Origin: Anaeramoeba ignava
Lineage: Eukaryota > Metamonada > Anaeramoebidae
Direction of reading: 5' to 3'
Length of the DNA: 64,000 nucleotides
NCBI GenBank assembly: GCA_028826165.1
Contig: JAPDFW010000059.1
Coordinates: 1,633,501-1,697,500, forward strand
Shown here: piece by piece, positions 50,068 through 61,359 of the stretch
Layout of the letters: each line of letters starts with the position of its first letter
How positions within the stretch are numbered: position 1 is the first letter of the stretch
Position numbers and translations under genes: made by a program
The notes under the pieces: generated by a model
The model's database searches: none
The model's input: the letters and a program-made list of their open reading frames with translations, nothing else
What the model was told of the DNA's origin: nothing

Positions 50068-50392
50068 TTCCATTTCATTTCTTTTCATTTCATTTCTTTT
50101 CTTTTCATTTCATTTCTTTTCATTTCTTTTCATTTCTTTTCATTTCATTTCTTTTAGGAATAAAATCCTTATTCAAATTTCTTTTTTCTTCTCTTTCAAA
50201 AAGAAAAAAGAAAAAAGAAATGTTTTTGTTTTTGTTTTTGTTTTAATTGATTAAGAAAAAAGTTTTAGAAGAATGGAAAAAAGGTTAAAAGATTCAACGA
50301 TAAAAAGATAAATTCCAAATTTACTATTTTCTAAATTTGGTGAAAAAAGTTCTTTAAAAAATTTGATTAAAAAAGTTCTTTAAAAAATTTGA
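50068..50392. repeat. Convergent spacer with CATTTCTTTT repeats
   Basis: The region after the protease stop has a TTTCATTTCTTTTCATT pentamer/decamer run at 50070-50155, then A/T-rich sequence with a duplicated AAAGTTCTTTAAAAAATTTGATTAAA at about 50345-50395. No gene. Confidence 0.55.
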
Positions 50393-53300
50393 TTAAAATT
50401 TCATTGCTCGAGTCGCATAACGTGCAACAGCTTTTTTCAAACCATCAATCCAAGGTTGAAGTTTTGTAAGATAACTAAAAAAAAATAATATAAAATAATA
50501 TAAAATAAAAAAAAAGAAAAGTAAATGAATTTTTGAATTTTTACCCATCAGGATCTTCATAATCTCCTGCTCCAAATTCTGTAATCTCCTTTGCTCCTAA
50601 CTTTTTCATTTGAGATTCAAGCAATCTCCCTGCATGATTAAAGTGTGTGTATGTTGAATTTCCAAGTCCAAAAATGGAATATCTTAAAGACTTTAATCTT
50701 GTTGTCAATCTCTGCAAATCTTCCCAAAAATGAATTGCATTTTCAGGAAAAGAACCTTCCCAAAAAGTAGAAGTAACAAGAACAACAAGCTTTTCACTCG
50801 ATAATTTGCTAACATTAAAACTGTTCATTTCAAGAAGACGAGCTTTGATTTTGAATTGCAACAAACTTTGAGTAATGCGAATTGCTGCCATTTCAGCAGT
50901 GCCTGTTTGAGATCCAAAAAGAACTAAAACAGAGTTATTTTCGTTCAATCCTTCCATTGCAAATCTAAACATGTCGGTTGTTTTGGCTGCTTGTATTTCG
51001 ATATGCCGCTGATTGGCTGTATAATGAGTATGCAGTAACTTCTCTGATAAAGGAGACTTGGGTTTTTGCAAAAACTCTTCATAAAGCTCGTTGATTTTCT
51101 CGTTGTTATGTGATTTGCGGAAAGGCAATGCAAATTCATTGTTATAAACTGCTTGTATTCTCTTCGGCAAGATATTGATATTTGAACGGGGTTGTCCACC
51201 TCCTCCAATACATCCTCCAGGACATGCCATCATCTCGCAAAAATCAAATGAAATCTCTCCCTTCTTGAATTGATGGATTAGTTTGTGAATTGCGGCTCCG
51301 CTGTTGACAACAACAACCCGAAGCTTTCGTTCTCCAAAATCAACATCTGCTTTTTTCGTGTTTTCTAATCCTCTTAAATCCTGGAAAACAAGTCTTTGGA
51401 ATACTTTTCCTGTTTGTAATTCATAGGCAGTTCGTAACGCAGCTTCCTTCATTAAACAAAACAAAAAAAAAAAGGAATAATTTGGGAATTTGTCAGTCAA
51501 TCAATCGAAATCGTTTCCAATTTTGTTTTAAAATTTTTCTATTTTCTATTTTCTATTTTCTTTTTTCTTTTAAAATTACCATAACTCCTCCTGTAGCTGC
51601 AAATAAAGAACCTGAACCAGATGATTTTCCGAGTGGATCATCAAAATCACTTTCTTCAAGAGAATCCCAATCAATATTGATATCTCGGAACATTCGGGCG
51701 ATCTCTCGGACGGTCAAACTAACATCAACATCCCAAACTCCATTCACAATCATTTGCTCTCTTCGTAACTCTTGTTTCTTACCAGTGCAAGGCATAATAG
51801 TAACGCAGTAAATGTCTTTTGGTTCAGTCTCGATCTTTTGAGCAAAAAATGATTTGACAATCGCACCAAACATTTGTTGAGGTGATTTTGCTGATGAAAT
51901 GTGAGGAATCAACTCGGGATAAAGCTATATAATAAAATTAAGAATTCAAATCAGAAAAATTCAATTCAAAAAAAAAAATCAAAAAATCAAAAATAAAAAC
52001 GTACTTTTTCAACCATATTGATCCATGCAGGACAGCATGATGTAAACATTGGTAACACTGCATTTGGATCGCTAAGTCTTTGCAAAAGTTCAGTTCCTTC
52101 TTCCATAATTGTTAAATCTGCAAAGAATTGAACATCAAAAACATACTCAAAACCAAGAAGACGAAGAGCAGCAACAAATTTACCAGCAGAAATAGTTCCA
52201 GGTTCCCTATCAAACTCCTCGGAAATAGTAACACGCACTGATGGTGCAATTCCAACAACAAGCTTTTTCTTCTTAGCCTTGAGTTGAGTGAGAACGTCTC
52301 CTGTGTTATCATAAGCAGATATTGCTCCTGTTGGACAAAACACAGAACACTGCCCACACGCTATGCATTGTGTTTCTGATAAAAACTTCCCTCGTGTGCG
52401 GAAAACAGTCTCAATTGCTCCAATAGAACGCGCAGGAAAAGATATAACAGACATGCCTTGGATTCGGTCGCACACTTGTGCACATCTAGCACAATCAATG
52501 CATTTGGATAAATCAACAGAAATTGCATAATTGGAGTTGTCAATAAATGTATCAACAATCCGATCAAGAAGTTTTCCAAACTCTGTAGAATGATCAAATT
52601 TCTCTTCTTTAGCTCGTAAAACTCTGCTGCGTTGCTTCATTCGGAGCTCCAATATCGCTTGTCGTTGTTGATCCTTCACAGAAACAGTGTTTGTGAAAAT
52701 CTTCATCCCTTCTCGCACTTGCGTTGCACAGGCACATGCCTTTCGAGAGTTATTCAACGAACTTTCAATTTCCACAACGCAGCACTTGCATGTCGATAAG
52801 GGATGAAGACGCGGATGATAGCACAGAGAGTATATTTCTACTCCAATAACCCTGCAAGCTTCCACAATATTCAGATTACTTGGAACAGAATATTGCTTTC
52901 CATTGACCCAAATTGTAACGTTATCCGATTGTATTTTTGTCGATAAAATATCTTGGTTTTGTTGGTTGGTTTCGGTTTGCTGTTGTTTCTGTTCTTTGCT
53001 CTCCTCAATCAAAGATCCAGAACGACTCGAGGTTTTGAGCTTAACTTTTGGCCAGCGGATTACCAAAGAGTCTTTTCCTCCAGAAATCAAAGTTCCAGAT
53101 TCCGTAATGGACATACTTGTGACCGCTTTCAAATGCCCTTCATAAAGAGCTTGGCATGACTGGGTTTTAATTGACCAGAGACGAATAGTGTCATCTTGTG
53201 AAGATGTTAAAATTCGGTCGTGAAGAACAATCATATCATAAATTTTTCCTTGATGTCCTTCAAGAAATACAAAGGAATCTTTTTTACTCCCTTTGACTCG

Positions 53301-55860
53301 GATTATTCCAATTGTGTTATCTTCCGAGCAAGTGTACAAATAGTTTTTTAAAACAGAAATGTGTGTAATTGGGCCTGAATGACCAACAAATTTTCGGATT
53401 AATTTCCCATTCTATATAAATAAATATATAAATAAATATATAAATAAATATATAAATAAATATATAAATAAATATATAAATAAATATATAAATAAATTTA
53501 TAAATAAATATATAAATAAATTTATAAATAAATATATAAATAAATTTATAAATAAATTTATAAATAAATATATAAATATAAATAAATAAATAAATATATA
53601 AATAAAATATAAATAAAAATATAAATAAATATATAAATAAATAAATAAATAAAAAATATATAAATAAAATATATAAAAAATAATAAATAAATATATAAAT
53701 AAATATATAAATAAATATATAAATAAAATATATAAATAAATAAATATATAAAATAAATATAAAATAAATATATATAAATAAATATATAAAATAAATATAT
53801 AAATAAATAAATAAAATATATAAATAAATATAAATTTTTAAATAAATAAAAATAAATATAAATAAATATATAAATAAATATATAAAATAAAAATAAATAA
53901 ATAAATAAATAAAAATATAAACAAAATATAAATAAAAATATAACAACAAATAAATAAATATAAAAAAAAATATAAATAAATTATTATAAATAAATTTATA
54001 AAATAAAATATATAAATAAATTTATAAATAAATTTATAAATAAATATATAAATAAATATATAAATAAATATATAAATAAATAAAAAATTAAATATATAAA
54101 TAAAATATAAATAAAATATAAAAAAATATATATAAATAAAATATAAATAAATAAAAAAATATAAATAAAATTTATAAAATATATAATAAATAAATAAAAT
54201 ATAAATAAATATATAAATAAATTTATAAAATAATTTTTAAAATAATTTTTAAATAATTTTTAAATAATTTTTAAATAAAAATATAAATAAATATATAAAT
54301 AAAATTAAATAAATATATAAATAAATATATAAATAAATTTATAAATAAATTTATAAATAAATATATAAATAAATATATAATTAAATATATAAATAATTTT
54401 TTAAATAAATTTATAAATAAATATATAAATAATTTTTTAAATAAATTTATAAATAAATATATAAATAAAATTTCTGAAATATATAAATAAATATATAATT
54501 AAATATATAAATAAATTTATAAATTTTTAAATAAATATATAAATAAATATATAAATAAATTTGTAAATAAATATATAAATAAATTTATAAATAAAGTTGT
54601 AATTTGCTTACTTTGATATCCCACGCATTTATAGATTTATCTATTATAGAAAATTTAAATTTTAATTGTATAAATAAATTTTAATTTTAATTTGAAAATG
54701 TATATTTACCTGCAGAACCTGTGAAAAGAGTTTTGGTATTTTCATCCAAAAATATGCATAAAACACTATCTGAATGACCAGAAAATTCAATAGATTTTTT
54801 CTTTTTCTAATTTCATTTTCAAAAGAACACAATAAAAAAAAAATTTGAATAAGAAAAAAAGGATAAAAATTACAGTTAAATCCCAAGAAATAGCTTTATC
54901 ATCATCAGCACAAGTAAACAGCATTGGAGCTTTAATGGAAGAATAAATAATTTGGTTTATTTTACCCAAATGACCTTCAAAATTGGAAATTTCTTTTCCT
55001 GTTTTAAGATCCCATTCTCGAATAGTTTTATCCATTCCTCCTGAAAATAAACGTTGTGATTGATCAAAACATAAAGCTGTAATTGGTCCTTGATGACCTT
55101 GAAATTGTGCAATTGATGTTTTTTTGTTAATATCCCAAGCTACAATTAATCCATTCACATCAGCACTAATCAGAACATCATTTTGAATCTTTAAAAGCGA
55201 AATTGGTGCTAAATGCTTTTGGAAAGTACCAATTTTAAGTCCAGTCTGATAAAAAAAAAAGAAACAAAAAAAAATAAAAAAGAAACAAAAAAGAAAGAAA
55301 GAAAAGAAACAAAAGAGAAAGAAAAAAAATAAATATGGTTAAGTTAAAATGGTTATTTAGTTATTTTTGTTTTTTTTTTTTAAAAAAGATTCAAATTTTG
55401 TTTTCCGGTTGATCAAAAATAAATAAGTAAATAATTTTTTTTATTTTTGCGAGTTCAAAGATTTTAAAGAGTAAAAAATGCCAGAAAACATTATGAAAAG
55501 GTGAAAAACACAAAACTTTTAAATTTTAAATTTATTTTTTGATTTTTGGTTTTTCTTACACTTGTTTTGTATTGATAAATCATATAATCATCTCCAGCAG
55601 AAAAATAATGTTCTTCAGTTGCAATAACAACATTTACAGGACCTGAATGATCTTTTGCAACTGAAAGAGGCTTTAAAATATTCTGTAAATATCAAAACAA
55701 AAAAAAAACAAAAAATAAATTTTTAAAATTTAAAAGTTAAAAAGAAAAAAATCTGTCATCATAAATCGTTAAAAAAATTAAAATAAAAACTTTAAAAAAA
55801 ATAATTTACACATGCAACTTGTCTCCATTGCTCAAATAAAAGTTGATATGAAGCATCCAT
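50393..55860 (-). CDS. WD40-[FeFe] hydrogenase-flavodoxin fusion protein
   Basis: Nine exons: 55860-55810, 55682-55560, 55245-54874, 54806-54710, 54640-54612, 53411-52005, 51924-51580, 51446-50545 and 50474-50393 (3408 nt, 1135 aa, all phases match). Residues ~18-345 form about seven WD40 repeats (GHQGPITALCF, KTIREWD, DDTIRLWS). After a Q/N linker comes a 2Fe-2S domain (Cys421, 432, 435, 450), two 4Fe-4S motifs (528-538, 573-583) and the H-cluster domain: L1 TSCCPAW (Cys683-684), L2 MPCTGKKQE (Cys739), L3 MACPGGCIGGGGQP (Cys883, 887). Residues ~960-1110 are flavodoxin-like (FGSQTGTAEMAA, TSTFWEGSFPENA, FGLGNSTYTHFN). Exon 6 alone spans the last WD40 repeats, all N-terminal FeS motifs and L1, so the fusion does not depend on splicing. 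The His/Cys3 4Fe-4S site of CpI-type enzymes is absent. Proton-path residues appear intact. No targeting leader. Confidence 0.93.
53412..54611 (-). repeat. Hydrogenase-fusion intron 5, 12-bp ATAAATAAATAT repeat
   Basis: A 1.2-kb intron between the WD40 exons (NAWDIK and NGKLIRKF). Donor GTAAGC, acceptor ATAG. Built of ATAAATAAATAT units and variants. The YIFIYLF frame is a shadow. Confidence 0.8.
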
Positions 55861-57767
55861 TAAAAAAGAAAATGAAAAAAAAAATGAAAAAAAAAAATGA
55901 ATTGAAAAAAAATGAATTAAAAAAAGATTTATTTTTAATCAGTTTTGCTTTTTTTTTTTGTTTTGAATTTATAAAAGATCAAATTAAATAAAACAGATCA
56001 AACTAAATAAAATAGATTAAATTAAATTGATTAAATTAAATTGATTGATCAAATTAAATAGATTAAATTAAATTAAATTGATTTGAATAAATTAAATTAA
56101 ATTGATTAAATTAAATAGATTAAATTAAATTAAATTAAATTAAATTAAATTAAATTAAATTAATTAAATTAGATTAAATTAAATTAATTAAATTGATTAA
56201 ATTAAATTAAATTAAATTAAATTAAATTAAATTAAATTAAATTAAATTAATTAAATTAAAATTAAATTAAATAAATTAAATAGATTAAATTGATTAAATT
56301 AAATTAAATTAAATTAAATTAAATTAAATTGATTAAATTAAATTAAATTAAATTAAATTAAATTGAATTAAATTAAATTAAATAGATTAAATAAATTAAA
56401 TAAAATTGAATTAAATTAAATTAAATTAAAATCAAATTAAATTAAATTAAATTAAATTGATTAAATTAAATTGATTAAATTAAATTGATTAAATTAAATT
56501 GATTAAATTAAATTAAATTAAATTAATTGTAAATTAAATTAAATTAAATTAAATTAAATTAAATTAAATTAAATTAAATAGATTAAATTAAATTAAATTA
56601 AATTAAAATTAAATTGATTAAATTAAATTAAATTGATTTAAATTAAATTAAATTAAATTAAATTAAATTGAAATTAAATTTAAATTAAATTAAAATTAAA
56701 TTAAATTGATTAAATTAAATTGATTAAATTAAATTAAATTAAATAAAATTAAATTAAATTGATTAAAATTAAAAGATTAAAATAAAAATTGATTAAATTA
56801 AATTAAATTAAATTGATTAAATTAAATTGATCAAATTAAATTAAATTAAATTAAAATTAAATTTAAATTAAATTGATTAAATTAAATTAAATTAAATTAA
56901 ATTAAATTAAATTAAATTAAATTAAATTAAATTAAATTAAATTAAATTAAAATAAATTGATTAAATTAATTGATTAAATTAAATAGATTAAATTAAATTA
57001 AATTAAATTAATTAAAATTAAATAGATTAAAATAGATTTGATTAAATTAAATAGAAATAGATTTGATTAAATTAAATAGATTAAATTAAATAGATTTGAT
57101 TAAAATTAAATAGATTAAATTAAATAAAATTGATTAAATTAAATTAAAATTAGATTAAATTAAATTAATTAAATTAAATTAGATTAAATTAAATTGATTA
57201 AAATTAAATTAAATTTAAATTGATTAAATTAAATTGATTAAATTAAATTGATTAAATTAAATTGATTAAATTAAATTGATTAAATTAAATTGAATTGATT
57301 AAATTAAATAGATTAAATTGAATTAAATTGATTAAATTAAATAGATTTGATTAAATTGAATAAATTAAATTAAATAAAATAAATTAAAATTAAATTAAAT
57401 TGATTAAATTAAATTGATTAAATTAAATTGATTAAATTAAATTGATTAAATTAAATTGATTAAATTAAATAGATTAAATAGATTAAATTAAATTGATTAA
57501 ATTAAATTGAATAAGATAAAATTAAAATGGATATAAATTCTTGTTGGAAATTGTGGAAAATTGATTTTATTTTTTTTTGTTTTGAAAAAAAAGTAAAAAA
57601 AAGTAAATAAATTTGAGTTGAAATTTTTGATTGAAAATTTGGTTATCTTCAATTTTGATTATTGTTTTTTTTATTTTTATTTTTTTCCTTTGTGTCCTGT
57701 TGTTGTTGCTTTATTTCTTTGTCCTGTTGGAGTTTTATGTGAAGATTTTTGATGGTTACTATGTTGT
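55861..57767. repeat. Spacer with AAATT pentamer / AAATTGATT repeats
   Basis: Upstream of the hydrogenase fusion. 55980-57520 is made of AAATT pentamers and TTAAATTGATTAAA units, with clusters containing TAGATT. It should include the hydrogenase promoter near 55861-55975. 57530-57767 is mixed A/T-rich sequence and includes the open frame downstream of the small ORF described next. Confidence 0.75.
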
Positions 57768-57929
57768 TTATTTGGAGTTGATGGTTTTTGAAGAGAATAT
57801 TTTATTATAAAGTTCATCGTATTCTTTTTTGATTTCTTCAAGAAATTTTTTTTGTTCTTCTTTGCCCATTTGTAAATCAGGTAGTATTTCATCTTGTGTT
57901 GAATTGAAAGGTCGATAATAACTGGACAT
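57768..57929 (-). CDS. Small hypothetical protein, 53 aa
   Basis: The start ATG is at 57929. The sequence opens SSYYRPFNSTQDEILPDLQMG and continues with a charged helix (KEEQKKFLEEIKKEYDELYNK). The alternative frame after the helix stays open to 57677 and encodes a basic S/T/K/Q tail, so a frame slip in this A-rich stretch could have truncated a ~85-aa protein. No donor site was seen to explain the switch by splicing. The family is not recognised. Confidence 0.4.
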   Translation of the reverse strand: MSSYYRPFNSTQDEILPDLQMGKEEQKKFLEEIKKEYDELYNKIFSSKTINSK

Positions 57930-58058
57930 TTTAGAAAAAAAAAGAGGAAAAAAATGAAAAATGAAAAATGAAAAAAAAAAAGGAAAAAAAAAAAAGAAAA
58001 AGAAAATTTTTGTTTCATTTTTCATTTTTCATTTTTCATTTTTATTTCTTTTCTAATA

Positions 58059-61000
58059 ATGACTGCACCAAGTTTAAAAACAGTAACAATTGAAGATCGA
58101 GCTTTAATTGACTCTTTAATGAAAAATAAAAAGGAAAAAGTATTATTTTATACTTGGATTCGAAAACAAAAAACAGAAAAAAAGATTGAAGACAGAATTT
58201 TAATTATAACAAAATATCGAGTATTAACAATTGGAAAAAGAAAAGGAGGAATTAAAAAAAAGGTTTTTAAAAAAAAATAAATTGAAAAAAATTGAATAAA
58301 AAAAAGTAAATTTAATTTTATTAATAATTTGTTTTTTTTGAGTAGATTTGTAGAAATGGGCATTTATTTGAATTGAAAGAATTAACAAGTTTTAACGACC
58401 AACATGTAATGAATAAAATTTGAGTATTTGAGAAAAGAAAGTGAAAATTTTAAAATAACAAAAAAAATTTAATAGGTTTTAATGGTATTTGAAAAATTTC
58501 GAATTGATGCTTATTCAACAGAAAGTGATGAGATGGTTGAAACTATATTGACAAATTATTTAACAATAAGCCAAGGCTTTCCTCCTGATTTATTTGTCAA
58601 ATTTGTTTGTGAACCTGAAGGCCGGTATATTTTTGTTTTAATTTTTTTTTAAGAAATGAGGAAAAAAATTTAAAAGAAAAATTAAATTATTTTTTTTCTT
58701 ATTTTTTGTTTTAGGCTTGGTCCTTTTGATTTAAGTAATAGAAACTAAATTAAAAATAAAATTCAAATTAAAATTCAAAATCAAATTAAAAATTCAAATC
58801 AAAATTAAATCAAAAATAAATTCAAAATTAAAAATTAAAATTCAAATTAAAATTAAAAATTAAAAATAAATTGAATTGTAAAGAAAAAAAGCCAGGTTTT
58901 GGTATTGCTCAAATGTATAAGGCTTGGTGTAACTTCCACGAAACAATACCAAATAAAGAATTTATTAGTTTTATGATAAAAGACACTATATCAAATGAAG
59001 AAATGGAAACAACAGCATTAGATTTCACAAAATTTCCAGGAACAGTAACATTACTTTCGAATTCAAAAGACATAGATCCAATTATAGATACACTGAAATA
59101 CAACAAGTATTTTAGAACACTTATCATCAAAGGAATCAAGAAGGATTTGATCACTTCAATAAGCCGATCAATTCGAGAAAACACAACTTTAAGTCGGATA
59201 ACATTAAGCGGTTTCAATTCATCATCAGGAATCGATTTATTGGGACAAGCACTTGAATCAAACAAGAACCTACCTTTAAAATATCTCGATATCTCATTCA
59301 ACAAAATCACTTCTTCAACTGTAAATAACGGTTTGGGTATCGGCTTAAAAGAAATGAAGAGCGGTTTGGAAACACTCAATGTTTCTTACTGTGATATGCC
59401 GAGTAAACCAACAGCTCGCTTTTTCCAGTTCCTTTCAGGAAATAAAAATCATACCATTTTCTCATTGAATGTATCTGGAAATGCTTTCAGAAAAAAAGGT
59501 TCATTGGCCTTTGCAGAGTGGATCAAATCCATCAAAGAAACAGATTTTCTTGAATCACTAGACATTTCAAAATGCCAAATTAATTTCCCTTTCGTTTTCA
59601 ATGCTCTAAATGAGCACTATCGAACAAAAAAATTGCGAATATTAGATCTTTCAGAAAACAAAATACAGAAAAATTCAATAAAAAGCATAAGAGAATTTAT
59701 TAAGAACACAACTTCGCTCTCAGAAATCAATCTAACGGAAACAAATCTATTACAAGAGGAAGTTGCACAAGTTTTGGAAGACATCTTATCAAATTCAAAA
59801 CTGAAAAATTTCGTGCTCATAATTGGAGGAAATACAATTGGGCCTAAAGGAGCAAGTTTGATCACAGAAATTTTTAAAAAATATCCTGATTCTCAAACAT
59901 TATCCGAACTTGTGATCGATGATTGCGGTTTTGGAGCTGAAGGAATTACAAACTTGTTTGGTGATACTTCTTCAGGAATATTTCTCAACAAATCCTTGCG
60001 CAAGCTTTCTTTGTCTCGCAATGTAGAGAAGGTCAAACTGACAAAGCTCAACGTTTCTCATCTTGCAAATATACTTTCTCATTCTTCACTTGAATATCTC
60101 AGAATTAGAGGAAACAACAAATATTCTCTCGGATCAGGAATGAAAGAGGCTCTTGCATCAATGAAAACACTTGATGTGCTTGTTCTTGATATAATTGGAA
60201 ATGATATCGGTGGATTGGGTGTAAATGAACTTGCCAGAATTCTTTCAGAAAAATCCACAAAAACTCTCTCCATTCATTTCGATTATAACAAAAATACTCT
60301 GTCTTCCATACAAAGTTTGGCTTATTGTTTCAAATCAAATACAACTCTCATGTCGGTTCAATGGCCAAAATTCGATGTAAACAAAATGGTTGTTTCTGCA
60401 AATAAAAAGGAAAAGAAAAATCTGAGAAAAAACTTAAAGAGTTTGAAGGAAGAAATAATGAAGGCATCATCTGATAATAACACAGGAATTGAAATACCAA
60501 CAATGTCTTCAGATCATTATGAATTGCGTTTTGCAAAAATTCGTCAAATTGGTTTGGGAGAAGATGAGACTCAATATTGGTCCGAATATGAAAATTTCAA
60601 ATCAATTACTTCTGGTAAAAATTATTTAGAAATTTTATTTTAAATTTTATTTATTTTTATTTTAATTTATTTTGAATATAAAATAGATTTCGAAACAGAA
60701 ACTGAAGAAAGTGAATCAAATATTGCTCATAATTTAGAAGATAATATAAAAAGTCCTCCTTTAGCAAAACAACAAAACAAAATTCTGGAAAATATTATTC
60801 CTCCTCCTTTAAATGATAAAGATATTCAAAATCTAGAAAATATTATTCCTCCTCCTTTAAATGATAAAGATATTCAAAATTTAGAAAATATTATTCCTCC
60901 TCCTTTAAATGATAAAGATATTCAAAATCTGGAAAATATTATTCCTCCTCCTTTAAATGATAAAGATATTCAAAATCTAGAAAATATTATTCCTCCTCCT

Positions 61001-61069
61001 TTAAATGATAAAGATCTTCAAAATCTAGAAAATATTATTCCTCCTCCTTTAAATGATAAAGAAAACTAA
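58059..61069 (+). CDS. CARMIL-like leucine-rich-repeat actin regulator
   Basis: Six exons: 58059-58262, 58346-58405, 58476-58624, 58715-58734, 58884-60614 and 60687-61069 (2547 nt, 848 aa). CARMILs localise to the cell cortex, bind capping protein and promote actin assembly. The N-terminal ~145 residues form a PH-like domain (KKEKVLFYTWIRKQ, EDRILIITKYRVLTI, HLFELKELTSF). The 1.7-kb exon holds a long LRR solenoid (TLKYNKYFRTLIIKGIKK, LKYLDISFNKI, LETLNVSYCDM, LRILDLSENKI, LDVLVLDIIGNDIGG), the layout of CARMIL rather than other LRR proteins. The C-terminus differs: instead of the usual capping-protein-interaction and proline-rich regions there is a short acidic segment (ETETEESESN) and six 16-residue repeats of the NLENIIPPPLNDKDIQ type. 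The 20-nt exon 4 is the least certain element. Confidence 0.82.
60779..61066 (+). repeat. Coding 48-bp tandem repeat (6 copies) in CARMIL C-terminus
   Basis: Six near-identical 48-bp units each encode a 16-residue NLENIIPPPLNDKDIQ-like repeat. The first begins KILEN and the fifth has DLQ. Near-identity at DNA level, including silent sites, points to recent expansion. Confidence 0.9.
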
Positions 61070-61359
61070 AAAAAAATGGAATCAATTTTCTTCAATCTAT
61101 TTTTTGATAATAATTTTTATAAGTTTTATCCTCTTTCATTTCGATTCAAGAAACAAAAAAAAGTTTCAATTCAAGATTTTTTTTTTGTTTTGTTTCTTTT
61201 TTATTTTTTAATTTTACTTTTGATTTTTACTTTTAACTTTCGAAAAAAAGCAAAAAAAAAAAAAAAAGTGGAATTTGAAAGAAAAAAAAATTTTTTTTTT
61301 TTGGAATTTGTTTGTTTCAAAAAAAGAAAAAGAAAAAGGAAAAGAAAAAGAAATTTCAA
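61070..61359. other. Convergent spacer (CARMIL / ADF-H gene)
   Basis: A/T-rich with long A and T runs and GAAAAAGAAAAAG purine runs. It contains a low-complexity open frame (F/K/L-rich) that I do not consider a gene. Confidence 0.5.

Noticed and set aside
53317..53949. 210-aa Y/I/F/L-rich frame at the start of the hydrogenase-fusion intron
   Set aside because: It spans the 12-bp intron repeat and runs across the splice acceptor in the wrong frame; removing the intron gives contiguous WD40 sequence.
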